From positions 310,001 to 374,000 of the forward strand of contig CAXXEF010000001.1 in NCBI GenBank assembly GCA_963677825.2: a stretch of 64,000 bases of DNA. Reading direction: 5' to 3'. The notes under the pieces are model-generated. The model did no database searches, was not told the DNA's origin, and saw nothing but the letters and a program-made list of their open reading frames with translations. This stretch comes from Sporobacter sp963677825. GTDB lineage: Bacteria; Bacillota; Clostridia; Oscillospirales; Oscillospiraceae. Position numbers and translations under genes: made by a program. Positions 50,237 through 57,505 of this stretch are shown here, piece after piece (position 1 is the stretch's first letter; each line of letters begins with the position of its first letter).

Positions 50237-51092
50237 AAATGCTTCTCCATTTTTGTGCAGCTGAATAGTATTGTTTTTTTTCTTCATAGTCAATGGCAGC
50301 TACTGAGTTATCGTAGGCTGTTTTCGCCTTATATTGAAAAATACCTTTCCTCCATACATAACTATTACTACCAGGCGCTAACCAGTACATCTGGTCAGTA
50401 CTTAAATCTTTTAAATATTTAAAGAAGTCTCTACTCATATAATCATAATAAAAATATGATTTATCTCTATATTCCCAATCGATTATAAATTTATAGGCTA
50501 AGGTATCGATAAGTATTCCACTCATATCGACATTGCACGTCATTTTCCATGCTCGTGCCATACGACATAACCGTTTAAGATTCTTGTTAGTAACAATATT
50601 GCGCACGTTCATTGCACTAATCTCAGCTTTAGGATTTGTCTTTTTCCAACTACCACCATTGTTAGAGTCGGGGTATGTGTAGCTGTCATCTTTATTAATA
50701 AATGCTGGTACGATTTCAAAGTTTATTCCGTCAGTAAAATTAATACCTATAACCTGTCCGTCACTTTTAAGATACGACTTGCTATACGTTTTTTGCAAAA
50801 CCGTCTTCACTTCTTGCAACAGCGCAGATTGACCATTACTGGTGTAAGCGTCAAATTTACTATACGTTGCATATGGCAATTGAACAATCATATCAATATC
50901 ACTAGTCAATATTTCAGTGCCTCTACCGTAAGATCCAACATATAAGCTATGAGCTGTTTCAGATAAACTATCCCAGTAGTCTAAATTTATTCTCTTTGTA
51001 ATTTGATGATATCGCGACTGTATTGCCGATACTGTTGATCCAATCATCCTAAGATTGGAGCAAAATGTGCAAAAATTGTCGCTTATAGACAT
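50214..51092 (-). CDS. CD-NTase (SMODS-type nucleotidyltransferase, CBASS-like)
   Basis: 292 aa. Polymerase-beta-like active site G53-S54-Y55-G56 followed by D65-I-D67; the third acidic residue is E126 (INFEIVPAF). Such enzymes make cyclic oligonucleotides on phage infection that activate the partner effector. With the SLATT gene it forms a two-gene CBASS-like system without Cap2/Cap3 helpers. RBS AAAGGAG precedes ATG 51092. Confidence 0.85.
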   Translation of the reverse strand: MSISDNFCTFCSNLRMIGSTVSAIQSRYHQITKRINLDYWDSLSETAHSLYVGSYGRGTEILTSDIDMIVQLPYATYSKFDAYTSNGQSALLQEVKTVLQKTYSKSYLKSDGQVIGINFTDGINFEIVPAFINKDDSYTYPDSNNGGSWKKTNPKAEISAMNVRNIVTNKNLKRLCRMARAWKMTCNVDMSGILIDTLAYKFIIDWEYRDKSYFYYDYMSRDFFKYLKDLSTDQMYWLAPGSNSYVWRKGIFQYKAKTAYDNSVAAIDYEEKKQYYSAAQKWRSIYGSKYPN

Positions 51093-51129
51093 AGTACAAC
51101 TCCTTTACTTAAATAGCTATTATTTACTT

Positions 51130-51156
51130 ATTATAACATATTGCGATAAATGTCAA
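51130..51156 (-). promoter_or_regulatory. Promoter of the CBASS-like operon
   Basis: On the - strand: TTGACA, 15-bp spacer, extended -10 TGTTATAAT. Confidence 0.65.
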
Positions 51157-51195
51157 CAGTCATATATTTTAGATATTAAAATACTAATCACTTAA

Positions 51196-51228
51196 AACTC
51201 CACTTACCTTGTATGGAAGTGGAGTTTT
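51196..51228. terminator. Cassette-end hairpin before site 6
   Basis: ACTCCACTT/AAGTGGAGT stem followed by TTTTT at the right end of prophage B. Confidence 0.8.
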
Positions 51229-51254
51229 TGAAGTTTAGTAAAAATTTTGTTCTA
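51228..51254. repeat. Site 6 (right end of prophage B)
   Basis: TTGAAG, TTTAGTAAAAATTTT, GTTCTA. Confidence 0.75.
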
Positions 51255-51295
51255 AGTAGAGTGGTAAAAAAGCCAGTAATTTCAGTAAATAGCAA

Positions 51296-51700
51296 CTATT
51301 TTCTTGAAAACGGATTTTCGTCTATTATATTGCAATGAATCTTTTTAGCCGCAATAAATATTGGGGTCTTCTCGAACCCTTCTGCATCAACTTTGAAGAT
51401 GTAATTACCTTCTTCAACCTGATAGTTAGTATTAAATTCAAATTCCTCTTCTTTCGAAACTAGCTGAATGAAAGGCTTTGAAGTATCTGCCGTCCACAAA
51501 AACAAGCTGGAAACAAAATGCGGCTGTTCAAAATATATATCAATGGCAAATTTATTATAGCTTTGATCTATACGCCCTGCCATTACTACTTGACTTGCAT
51601 CAATTCTTGCAAACTCAAAATCCATCCATAAACACTTTCTTAGATAATCGTTAATTTTCTTTATCTCATGCTGCACTTCTTTCTTTTTCATAAGAAACAT
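51296..51700 (-). CDS. 134-aa hypothetical protein (cassette 7)
   Basis: 134 aa, soluble, no signal peptide; aromatic beta-rich middle (FAIDIYFEQPHFVSSLFLW). Strong AAGGAG ribosome site. No family recognised; sole gene of its cassette. Confidence 0.65.
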   Translation of the reverse strand: MFLMKKKEVQHEIKKINDYLRKCLWMDFEFARIDASQVVMAGRIDQSYNKFAIDIYFEQPHFVSSLFLWTADTSKPFIQLVSKEEEFEFNTNYQVEEGNYIFKVDAEGFEKTPIFIAAKKIHCNIIDENPFSRK

Positions 51701-51788
51701 AGCTTACACTCCTTAATCGTAATAGTAAAGGCGAATTAATAATAGTAATGATGTAATTAATTCCATACTCATTCTACGTGAACAGCAA

Positions 51789-51875
51789 AACTATATAACA
51801 TTATATGTAAATACACAACTCCCCTGCCTATTTTAGGTAGAGGAGTTTTTGAACTTTAGTAAAAATTTTGTTCAA
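51789..51875. repeat. Conserved cassette 3' end block (also at 52512-52600 and 53440-53526)
   Basis: Shared ~90-bp block: CTATATAACATTATNTGTAAA, then the ACTCCCCTGCC hairpin, then the site. On the - strand the first part reads TGTTATATA (extended -10-like), so the block may carry the promoter for the leftward cassette gene. Present at the ends of cassettes 7, 8 and 9. Confidence 0.65.
51849..51875. repeat. Site 7
   Basis: TTGAAC, TTTAGTAAAAATTTT, GTTCAA, then TGTGGGGGATTC as at site 5. Perfect inverted arms. Confidence 0.8.
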
Positions 51876-51953
51876 TGTGGGGGATTCAGAAAGCCAGAAA
51901 GTCAGTAATTTCAGTGATTCAGAATTATGGTGTCTGATCTTGTTTTTGTATTG

Positions 51954-51964
51954 TTTTGTTCAAT
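51954..51964 (+). other. Accessory half-site 88 bp from site 7
   Basis: TTTTGTTCAAT preceded by TATTG at exactly the same 88-bp offset as at sites 0 and 5, in otherwise unrelated sequence. The surrounding 51701-52104 gap holds only the site, this half-site and a hairpin. Confidence 0.6.
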
Positions 51965-52026
51965 GTTGGGCTTCAACGTACTTATTTGTCTAATTCTATC
52001 TCGATATTGTAACACATATAATAGAT

Positions 52027-52063
52027 AAAGCAGCTGACGCCGAGACGGCGTCAGCTGCTTTAT
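52027..52063. terminator. Terminator after the 89-aa gene
   Basis: Perfect stem TAAAGCAGCTGACGCC/GGCGTCAGCTGCTTTA; bidirectional. Confidence 0.85.
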
Positions 52064-52104
52064 CTATTTGTTAATCATTCAGCTCGAGCATTTCGGCCTT
52101 AGGT

Positions 52105-52374
52105 CTAAAACAAAACTATAGATATTTCCAATATTCGCATTACTATGTTTGACAATACAAGAATGCTCAATAACAATGCAATCGTGAAATGTACAAATCT
52201 GAATTTGCTTGATTTATGCTCTTTATAAGCCAAAGCAGCGTTAACGATCCATAATATCAAAATCGGATTCCACCCGAAAAAAGGATATAGCAAAATTAGA
52301 CCGAACGAAAGCAATGTAAAGATGTGATAACGACGATTTGGGTTAAAAATCCAGTTCGCGTATTTCTTAAACAT
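52105..52374 (-). CDS. 89-aa membrane protein (cassette 8)
   Basis: 89 aa from ATG 52374 (AGGAG 8 nt upstream, within the longer frame from 52395). Three hydrophobic segments (~18-35, ~37-52, ~62-85) with a basic loop (YKEHKSSKFR). Function unknown. Confidence 0.65.
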   Translation of the reverse strand: MFKKYANWIFNPNRRYHIFTLLSFGLILLYPFFGWNPILILWIVNAALAYKEHKSSKFRFVHFTIALLLSILVLSNIVMRILEISIVLF

Positions 52375-52573
52375 ATAACCAACTCCTAATTTCAATTAAG
52401 TAAGTCTTGCTACATAGGCGCCCGACGCATGCTATACCTAAGACTCCCTTAATATATGGATTTTATACACCGTAAAGCTACATTATCTCCCATTCATAGA
52501 AGCTATGCTATTAAACTATATAACATTATTTGTAAAAACACAACTCCCCTGCCTATTTTAGGTAGAGCGGTTT

Positions 52574-52600
52574 TTAAATTTTAGTAAAACTTTTGTTCAA
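52574..52600. repeat. Site 8
   Basis: TTAAAT, TTTAGTAAAACTTTT, GTTCAA. One core substitution. Confidence 0.72.
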
Positions 52601-52625
52601 TGTGGAGCAGGCTAAAAACAATATT

Positions 52626-53399
52626 CTAGGCATAGCAACGCTCAAAATGTATTTCCAACGCATCATTATAGTGAGTATGGAAGCCGTTATTGACCGAGTT
52701 TGTTTCTGAATAACTTGGACTAACACCAAAAAGTACGTATTTATTACGTGTAACGCTCATGCCCCAACTGAAATGCTGATTATCAGGGTGATCCATCCAA
52801 GAACGCTCATATGTATTGTCAAACAGTTGCACAATATAATTGATGCTTGCTTCCTCTTCAACCGTTCCAAAAGTTATAAAGTGGACGACTTCCTTGGCAA
52901 ACAAAATTCGTAATTCCCATGTGCAACCAAACATTTCAATATATTTCGAATAGCCTGAATTATGGTAATCGTCGGAATAATCACATTTCATCCATTCATC
53001 TTCGAAAACAACAGCGTCAGACGAAACGCCGATCATTTTGATGGACGTCTCACATAATTCTTCAAAATAATCTGGTAACTCCGCGTCAGAAAGCGTGTCG
53101 AGAGTACTAAAGAATTCCGCAGCAATCTCAGGATCAGTCTGATTGACTTCAGGTGAAGTGGGCTCACTAGGAGTCGTTTGTTCACTTGGTGAAGGCTGTT
53201 CATCCTCACTTGGCGTTACACTTAAGTTCTCGCTATCATCAGGCGTCACAGGTTCAGACGAACTGTCTTCAGGCTCGGTTTCGTCAACAATATACGACGG
53301 TGATGCTATCAATTCATTGCCAAGCCCTACGTAATTAGCAACGAGAAGTACGCATACAATTGCAGATATAATAGTAAACAACATTGTGAGTTTCTTCAT
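52626..53399 (-). CDS. 257-aa membrane-anchored protein (cassette 9)
   Basis: 257 aa. N-terminal transmembrane helix (~5-26), a Pro/Ser/Thr/Glu-rich spacer (~38-92, suited to the cell wall), then a ~160-residue extracytoplasmic domain with two or three cysteines and many aromatics. AGAGGA ribosome site. Not recognised. Confidence 0.65.
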   Translation of the reverse strand: MKKLTMLFTIISAIVCVLLVANYVGLGNELIASPSYIVDETEPEDSSSEPVTPDDSENLSVTPSEDEQPSPSEQTTPSEPTSPEVNQTDPEIAAEFFSTLDTLSDAELPDYFEELCETSIKMIGVSSDAVVFEDEWMKCDYSDDYHNSGYSKYIEMFGCTWELRILFAKEVVHFITFGTVEEEASINYIVQLFDNTYERSWMDHPDNQHFSWGMSVTRNKYVLFGVSPSYSETNSVNNGFHTHYNDALEIHFERCYA

Positions 53400-53499
53400 T
53401 GTATCCTCTATTCATCAAATTAATCAGTTGATTTGATACAAATATATAACATTATTTGTAAAGACACAACTCCCCTGCCCATTTTAGGTAGAGGAGTTT

Positions 53500-53526
53500 T
53501 TGAAGTTTAGTAAAAATTTTGTTGAT
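53500..53526. repeat. Site 9
   Basis: TTGAAG, TTTAGTAAAAATTTT, GTTGAT; right arm degenerate. Confidence 0.72.
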
Positions 53527-53530
53527 TAAC

Positions 53531-54253
53531 TCACGCAGGAGCTAGGAAAATCTTTATTAAAACATCACTTTCAAAGCTAAACCCCACAGAAATTATTGCA
53601 TTACCGAAATCACACAGGTTACCGTTATTATCGTAATAATAAAAAGAACTATACGGGTCAGGCAAATTAATCGATGGTTCCCCGGGTGGCTCACCCATGA
53701 TGTTATAAACATCTTCTCTTGAATAACCTACAAGTATTCCTGTTTTAGTAAAACAATTATCAGAAAGAACAACAATTGCGTGTACCTTGCTTTCAAATAA
53801 TACGATTTTAACTTGGCTATCAACAAGACTATACCCTAATATATCGCCTGAATTTGAACTTTTAATTTCTATGTAATCTTCGAAACTATTCTCGAATTCT
53901 TCTTGTCTCATACCTATTTTCAATGGAACAGAATACCCTGGAACATAAACTTCATCATATTCCAGCATACTATAATCGTATTCAATAGTATCATTGTCAT
54001 GATTGCCCGGTGATTGCATATCTGCAGATGGAGGGACAGCATCATTTGACACGTGATAGGTTGGTGTTACTATATCATAGCTAGTGGGAGTAGTCATTTT
54101 GTCATCTTCGGCATTAGCATTATCTGTTCCATAAGCACTTAATTCCGATGCATTTAGTATAGAATTTTTTAGTGCCAGTAACCCGACAATTACAGCAATC
54201 GCTACAACTATAGCTATTACTGGAATCACTACTTCTTTTCTTAATAGGTTCAA
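53531..54253 (-). CDS. 240-aa membrane-anchored protein (cassette 10), paralogue of the cassette 4 protein
   Basis: 240 aa, TTG start, same leader, helix and linker as the 42358-43047 protein (first ~115 residues nearly identical, including upstream DNA), then a divergent C-terminal domain that keeps GILVG-x-x-x-E-x-VY-x-I-x-G-x-P and YYYD-x-NGN motifs. Duplicate cassettes whose exposed domain has diverged or been exchanged. Confidence 0.65.
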   Translation of the reverse strand: MNLLRKEVVIPVIAIVVAIAVIVGLLALKNSILNASELSAYGTDNANAEDDKMTTPTSYDIVTPTYHVSNDAVPPSADMQSPGNHDNDTIEYDYSMLEYDEVYVPGYSVPLKIGMRQEEFENSFEDYIEIKSSNSGDILGYSLVDSQVKIVLFESKVHAIVVLSDNCFTKTGILVGYSREDVYNIMGEPPGEPSINLPDPYSSFYYYDNNGNLCDFGNAIISVGFSFESDVLIKIFLAPA

Positions 54254-54334
54254 TTTTGTCAGCTCCTTGAATATGATAATAGCAACATGTAATTACTAAT
54301 AAATGTCATATATTTTCTTTGAGTGTAACATAAA

Positions 54335-54351
54335 ACGCCCCAGAAGGGGCG
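54335..54351. terminator. Cassette-end hairpin before site 10
   Basis: CGCCCC/GGGGCG stem with AGAA loop, as before site 4. Confidence 0.72.
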
Positions 54352-54354
54352 CAA

Positions 54355-54383
54355 TTGCAATTTAGTAAAATAATATTGTTCAA
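54355..54383. repeat. Site 10
   Basis: TTGCAA, TTTAGTAAAATAATATT, GTTCAA; the spacer is 2 bp longer than in the others. Confidence 0.68.
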
Positions 54384-54446
54384 TATGGGGCGTTTATCGT
54401 CTGAGCTATTACCGGTTTGCCCAAAACAAATACTCCATGCCAAAGA

Positions 54447-54483
54447 TAAAAAGCCAGCAACGTTAATGCCACTGGCTTTTTAT
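54447..54483. terminator. Terminator after the lipoprotein gene
   Basis: AAAAAGCCAG/CTGGCTTTTT stem between site 10 and the gene end. Confidence 0.8.
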
Positions 54484-54511
54484 TCTATCCAACGTAAACT
54501 TCCTTGCCGCA

Positions 54512-54958
54512 TCAAGGGGTAATCATACAAAATTCAATGATATCAATATCTATTATGAATGTTTTAAAGTCATCTATAAAACTATAAAACTGATTGACAT
54601 CTTCAGCAAATAAGTAAACAAATATCTTATCATTTTTATAATCAGGAACAACGCGACTAATTGATTCAGATATCACATTATCGTTATCTTCATTGTGGTG
54701 TTTATACCAAATTATATGCTCCATTATTGAGTCCAAATCATAAGAAGTCTGACTGCTAATCTCTACTAGACCGTATGGATTAATTCGTTCATTAATGTGC
54801 TCCTGTAAATATCCTTCTATTTCTTCGGTATCAGTAATGACAAATTCTTCTGACGAAATATTAGGTTCTTTATTAGTAGACCTATTTTCATTAATGCTGC
54901 AACCTGAAGAAAATAAAACGACGACTGTCATTATTACAAATAAAAAGTATTTTCTCAT
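54512..54958 (-). CDS. 148-aa lipoprotein (cassette 11)
   Basis: 148 aa. Lipoprotein signal peptide with lipobox FSSGC (Cys20), then an acidic domain with no known family. AGGAG ribosome site. Upstream an inverted repeat (54977-55012, ATTCACA/TGTGAAT outer arms) may be its operator. The 54959-55302 gap otherwise holds only a hairpin, site 11 and a terminator. Confidence 0.7.
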   Translation of the reverse strand: MRKYFLFVIMTVVVLFSSGCSINENRSTNKEPNISSEEFVITDTEEIEGYLQEHINERINPYGLVEISSQTSYDLDSIMEHIIWYKHHNEDNDNVISESISRVVPDYKNDKIFVYLFAEDVNQFYSFIDDFKTFIIDIDIIEFCMITP

Positions 54959-55172
54959 TTATATCGTCTCCTATGAATTCACACGAGAAGCAATAATGCT
55001 TCCCATGTGAATATGTTAGAATATTTAATGAAGCATACCTATACAGCATAAATATTAAACCAATAGGCTTCCGTGATCTATCCGTGCCTATAAAGAGGTT
55101 TTCTTTTCAAAAAAAACGCATCCATTGAATACTAGCTATTGCCATCAATTTACAGCGTTAATTAAAAAAAAG

Positions 55173-55207
55173 CAACTCCCCAACCCTTATTAAGTAGAGG
55201 AGTTTTT
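55173..55207. terminator. Cassette-end hairpin before site 11
   Basis: CAACTCCCC and GGAGTT arms around an imperfect centre with TTTTTG; related to the hairpins before sites 3, 7, 8 and 9. Confidence 0.6.
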
Positions 55208-55231
55208 GAACTTTAGTAAAAATTAGTTCAA
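55206..55231. repeat. Site 11 (right end of the array)
   Basis: TTGAAC, TTTAGTAAAAATTA, GTTCAA: cassette-type left half, but a unique right half (ATTAG) 1 bp shorter. Expected if its right half comes from the original host site. Confidence 0.72.
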
Positions 55232-55254
55232 TGCAGGCAGCTTCCAATTAAACA

Positions 55255-55292
55255 AAAAAGCAGCTGACACTAACATGTGCAGCTGCTTTTTA
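55255..55292 (-). terminator. Terminator of the alcohol dehydrogenase gene
   Basis: AGCAGCTG/CAGCTGCT stem; T-rich on both strands. Confidence 0.85.
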
Positions 55293-55302
55293 TAGGCTTT
55301 AA

Positions 55303-56460
55303 TTATTGATAATTATCATACATTTTGCCAATAAGAACACCCAGCAACTCTTCATCGATAGGTTTTGGCGCAAACGCAATAAACGGATTATGCGCAATTG
55401 CTCCAGGGGCGCATGCCATGGCGCTTTCTCTTGAAACGCCAAAATCCTTGAGCGATTTGATATTCAAACGCTTCATTAACTGGCGGATGAAGTCGGCGGC
55501 CAATTCGCCGATCTGTTCACCGGTTGCATCTTCCGGTACGTCCATCCCGAGTGCAGCGGCAATATTTTTCGTTTTCTGCGGTAATACGTCTGAAGCAAAC
55601 ACGATCATTTCAGGTATGGTAAGTGCGCACGCTACGCCGTGAGGAATGTGAAAAACAACACCGAGCTCATGTGCAGCAGCATGTCCAAAATGTAAAAGAG
55701 CATCATTAAACGCCATACCGGCAATATTGCTGGCAAACGCCAAGTCTGTTCGAGCGTCTATATCATTTCCATTTTCGACGGCTGGTACAAGACTTTTCGC
55801 AATAAGCTCGATGGCGGCGACAGCAAGTAAATTAGCTTTTGGATTGTCACTAATCGTTGTATATGACTCGATTGCATGTGACAAAGCGTCGAAGCCGGTC
55901 ATGGCGGTTACGTGTGCCGGGACAGTTATCGTCAGCTCCGGGTCGACTATGGCAAGTGTTGCTGCACGGAGTATTGAATCTTTTGTATGCGTTTGTTCAT
56001 CATGGACGACACTCATGATCGTTACTTCTGATCCGGTTCCGGATGTGGTCGGCATGAGTATGAGCGGCTTTGTCGAAACAAAGCTTGTTCCGCGGCTGAC
56101 GAAATACTGTTCGATTGGCAACGGGTTCTCCAATAATACGGCCACCGCTTTTGCTGTGTCCAGTGTACTGCCACCGCCGACGCCGATGACAATATCGACT
56201 TTTTCATCCTGTGCTAATTTTCCAGCCTGATTAATCATACTGGCAGGCGCATCCGGCAACACATCGCTGAAAATAACAGTTTCCACATTGCCTTCTTTTA
56301 ATATCGTCAGGATCTTGTCAGCGATACCGGATTGCTGAACACCATTATCGTAAATACATAGTGCTTTTTTTCCGCCAAGTTGTTTAACCTTTTCCGGTAG
56401 TTGTGCGCAAGCGCCGGCGCCAAACACAACAGGACAAAGTTGCTGATAATTACTGATCAT
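55303..56460 (-). CDS. Iron-containing alcohol dehydrogenase
   Basis: 385 aa from ATG 56460 (GGAGG upstream); the frame extends to 56709 but that part overlaps the neighbouring gene and is not family-like. VVFGAGACAQLPE opening, GVGGGSTLDTAKAVA nucleotide-binding motif, PTTSGTGSEVT, and the metal-binding GFDALSHAIE and HFGHAAAHELG...HGVACALTIPE segments. First host gene right of the array. Substrate unknown. Confidence 0.93.
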   Translation of the reverse strand: MISNYQQLCPVVFGAGACAQLPEKVKQLGGKKALCIYDNGVQQSGIADKILTILKEGNVETVIFSDVLPDAPASMINQAGKLAQDEKVDIVIGVGGGSTLDTAKAVAVLLENPLPIEQYFVSRGTSFVSTKPLILMPTTSGTGSEVTIMSVVHDEQTHTKDSILRAATLAIVDPELTITVPAHVTAMTGFDALSHAIESYTTISDNPKANLLAVAAIELIAKSLVPAVENGNDIDARTDLAFASNIAGMAFNDALLHFGHAAAHELGVVFHIPHGVACALTIPEMIVFASDVLPQKTKNIAAALGMDVPEDATGEQIGELAADFIRQLMKRLNIKSLKDFGVSRESAMACAPGAIAHNPFIAFAPKPIDEELLGVLIGKMYDNYQ

Positions 56461-56599
56461 AAAGTACCTCCAGAATGCATTTATATTTATAAAAGTCACA
56501 TAAATTCGGTTATCATTATCACACAGATCGGCTAATAAAACAATACCCCCTGCTGCTCGGCATGTCTTACGGCTTTGGACTCTCTTTTTGCTAATCCAG

Positions 56600-57001
56600 T
56601 TAGCGCAGATACAAATAGTAATCTCCCATAGCATTCCTATTAACATCATCATCTGAAGTGAAAACGAACCACACCAGCCTACCGCTGCTGAAATAGCCAA
56701 GGTCTTCAAGCTCTTTTACAACAATATGCTTGACTTCATTTGTAGTCCTGTTGTCTCTATAAGCGATCATGTCATCATCTGTCTTATAAAAGACGTATAT
56801 TTCTGAAGGTCTTGTCATCATTGGTACAAGCAGCATTTCGCTTACATGAATACCATTCTCCGCAGCCCAATTCATAAGGACTGTTTTGGCTTTGCCAAAC
56901 ATTACTATTTGCTCTTTCTCGTCTTTCCTACCCTCTTCAATTACATCTCCAAGCCGCCCTTTTGCAAATGCGGAAATACTTCCAAATCTCCGTTTTCTCA
57001 T
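56600..57001 (-). CDS. 133-aa hypothetical protein
   Basis: 133 aa, soluble, basic N-terminus, then segments such as EIYVFYKTDDDMIAY and GRLVWFVFTSDDDVNRN. No family recognised. ATGA overlap with the CrtO-like gene upstream, so part of the crtQ-crtO transcript. Confidence 0.65.
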   Translation of the reverse strand: MRKRRFGSISAFAKGRLGDVIEEGRKDEKEQIVMFGKAKTVLMNWAAENGIHVSEMLLVPMMTRPSEIYVFYKTDDDMIAYRDNRTTNEVKHIVVKELEDLGYFSSGRLVWFVFTSDDDVNRNAMGDYYLYLR

Positions 57002-57495
57002 CAGTCACCTCGCTGTTTTATTGTTAGTACATTAACCAGCCTAGGTCGATTATATCTTTGAACAATGATGCATGGGAGATTGACAATCAGTGCGTATCCC
57101 AGCATAATCCAAACAACATATGCAGGGCTCCAAAAACCAAATACCCAAAAAGGCAGTATCGCGAGCCAATGTGTGAGCTCGGCGCGGCATGTCTCAATGA
57201 TAAACTGATGCAGATAGTCAGCGTCAGCACGACGGAAACGCTTTTTAGGGAAAGCGTTTCGCTGCACCCGCGCGCCGTCAGGCAATAAGTGCTTCCATTT
57301 ATGAACGAACAATACGTCTTTGTAGAACTGTCCCCCCCGTTCCCATCGGGCGGTTTTGTACGGGTGCTTCAACGGATTATATTTGTCGTCGGGCATATGC
57401 TTGGCGATGAGAGCGGCTGCAATCTGAAAAACAGTCCAAACTAAAACATACGACAATATCATGAGCCAGCCAGGTAAAACAACAACTTGCATCAA
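57001..57495 (-). CDS. crtO: CrtO-like acyltransferase (glycosyl-4,4'-diaponeurosporenoate acyltransferase family)
   Basis: 164 aa membrane protein of CrtO length. Hydrophobic ends (~8-28, ~115-150), a central conserved part (YKTARWERGGQFYKDVLFVHKWKHLLPDG, then AFPKKRF, and ETCRAELTHW). In Staphylococcus CrtO esterifies the glucosyl carotenoid with a fatty acid. Next to a CrtQ-like glycosyltransferase, supporting the family call; the true substrate here is uncertain. Confidence 0.75.
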   Translation of the reverse strand: MMQVVVLPGWLMILSYVLVWTVFQIAAALIAKHMPDDKYNPLKHPYKTARWERGGQFYKDVLFVHKWKHLLPDGARVQRNAFPKKRFRRADADYLHQFIIETCRAELTHWLAILPFWVFGFWSPAYVVWIMLGYALIVNLPCIIVQRYNRPRLVNVLTIKQRGD

Positions 57496-57505
57496 TTAAG
57501 TTCCT

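Larger units (their letters stand above)
43558..51233. mobile_element. Inovirus-like prophage B (cassette 6) with CBASS cargo
   Basis: About 7.7 kb between sites 5 and 6. - strand: SSB, 97-aa protein, leader peptide, HUH Rep, 51-, 57- and 40-aa proteins, coat-like protein, large virion protein, 79-aa protein, HTH protein, Zot. + strand: XRE repressor and a DUF2726 protein. After the 66-bp cruciform come a SLATT effector and a CD-NTase on the - strand. Shares its replication block with prophage A but has a different virion and immunity block. Confidence 0.85.
32725..55231. mobile_element. Xer-site cassette array with two inovirus-like genomes
   Basis: Twelve related sites (starting at 32725, 40185, 41463, 42309, 43153, 43531, 51228, 51849, 52574, 53500, 54355, 55206) delimit eleven cassettes of 0.38-7.7 kb. 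DNA is AT-rich against GC-rich host DNA on both sides. Cassettes hold one gene or small gene group each, in either orientation, most with their own ribosome site and terminator-like hairpin just left of the following site. The first and sixth cassettes are whole filamentous-phage genomes with cargo. Function of the array as a recombination platform is inferred. Confidence 0.8.

Noticed and set aside
32725..55231. Classic integron with attC sites
   Set aside because: The recombinase lacks an evident IntI-type extra helix, and the sites are short inverted-arm sequences without the R-box/L-box layout of attC.
56461..56709. Longer N-terminus of the iron-containing alcohol dehydrogenase
   Set aside because: The extra 83 residues overlap the neighbouring gene and do not fit the family; GGAGG marks ATG 56460.
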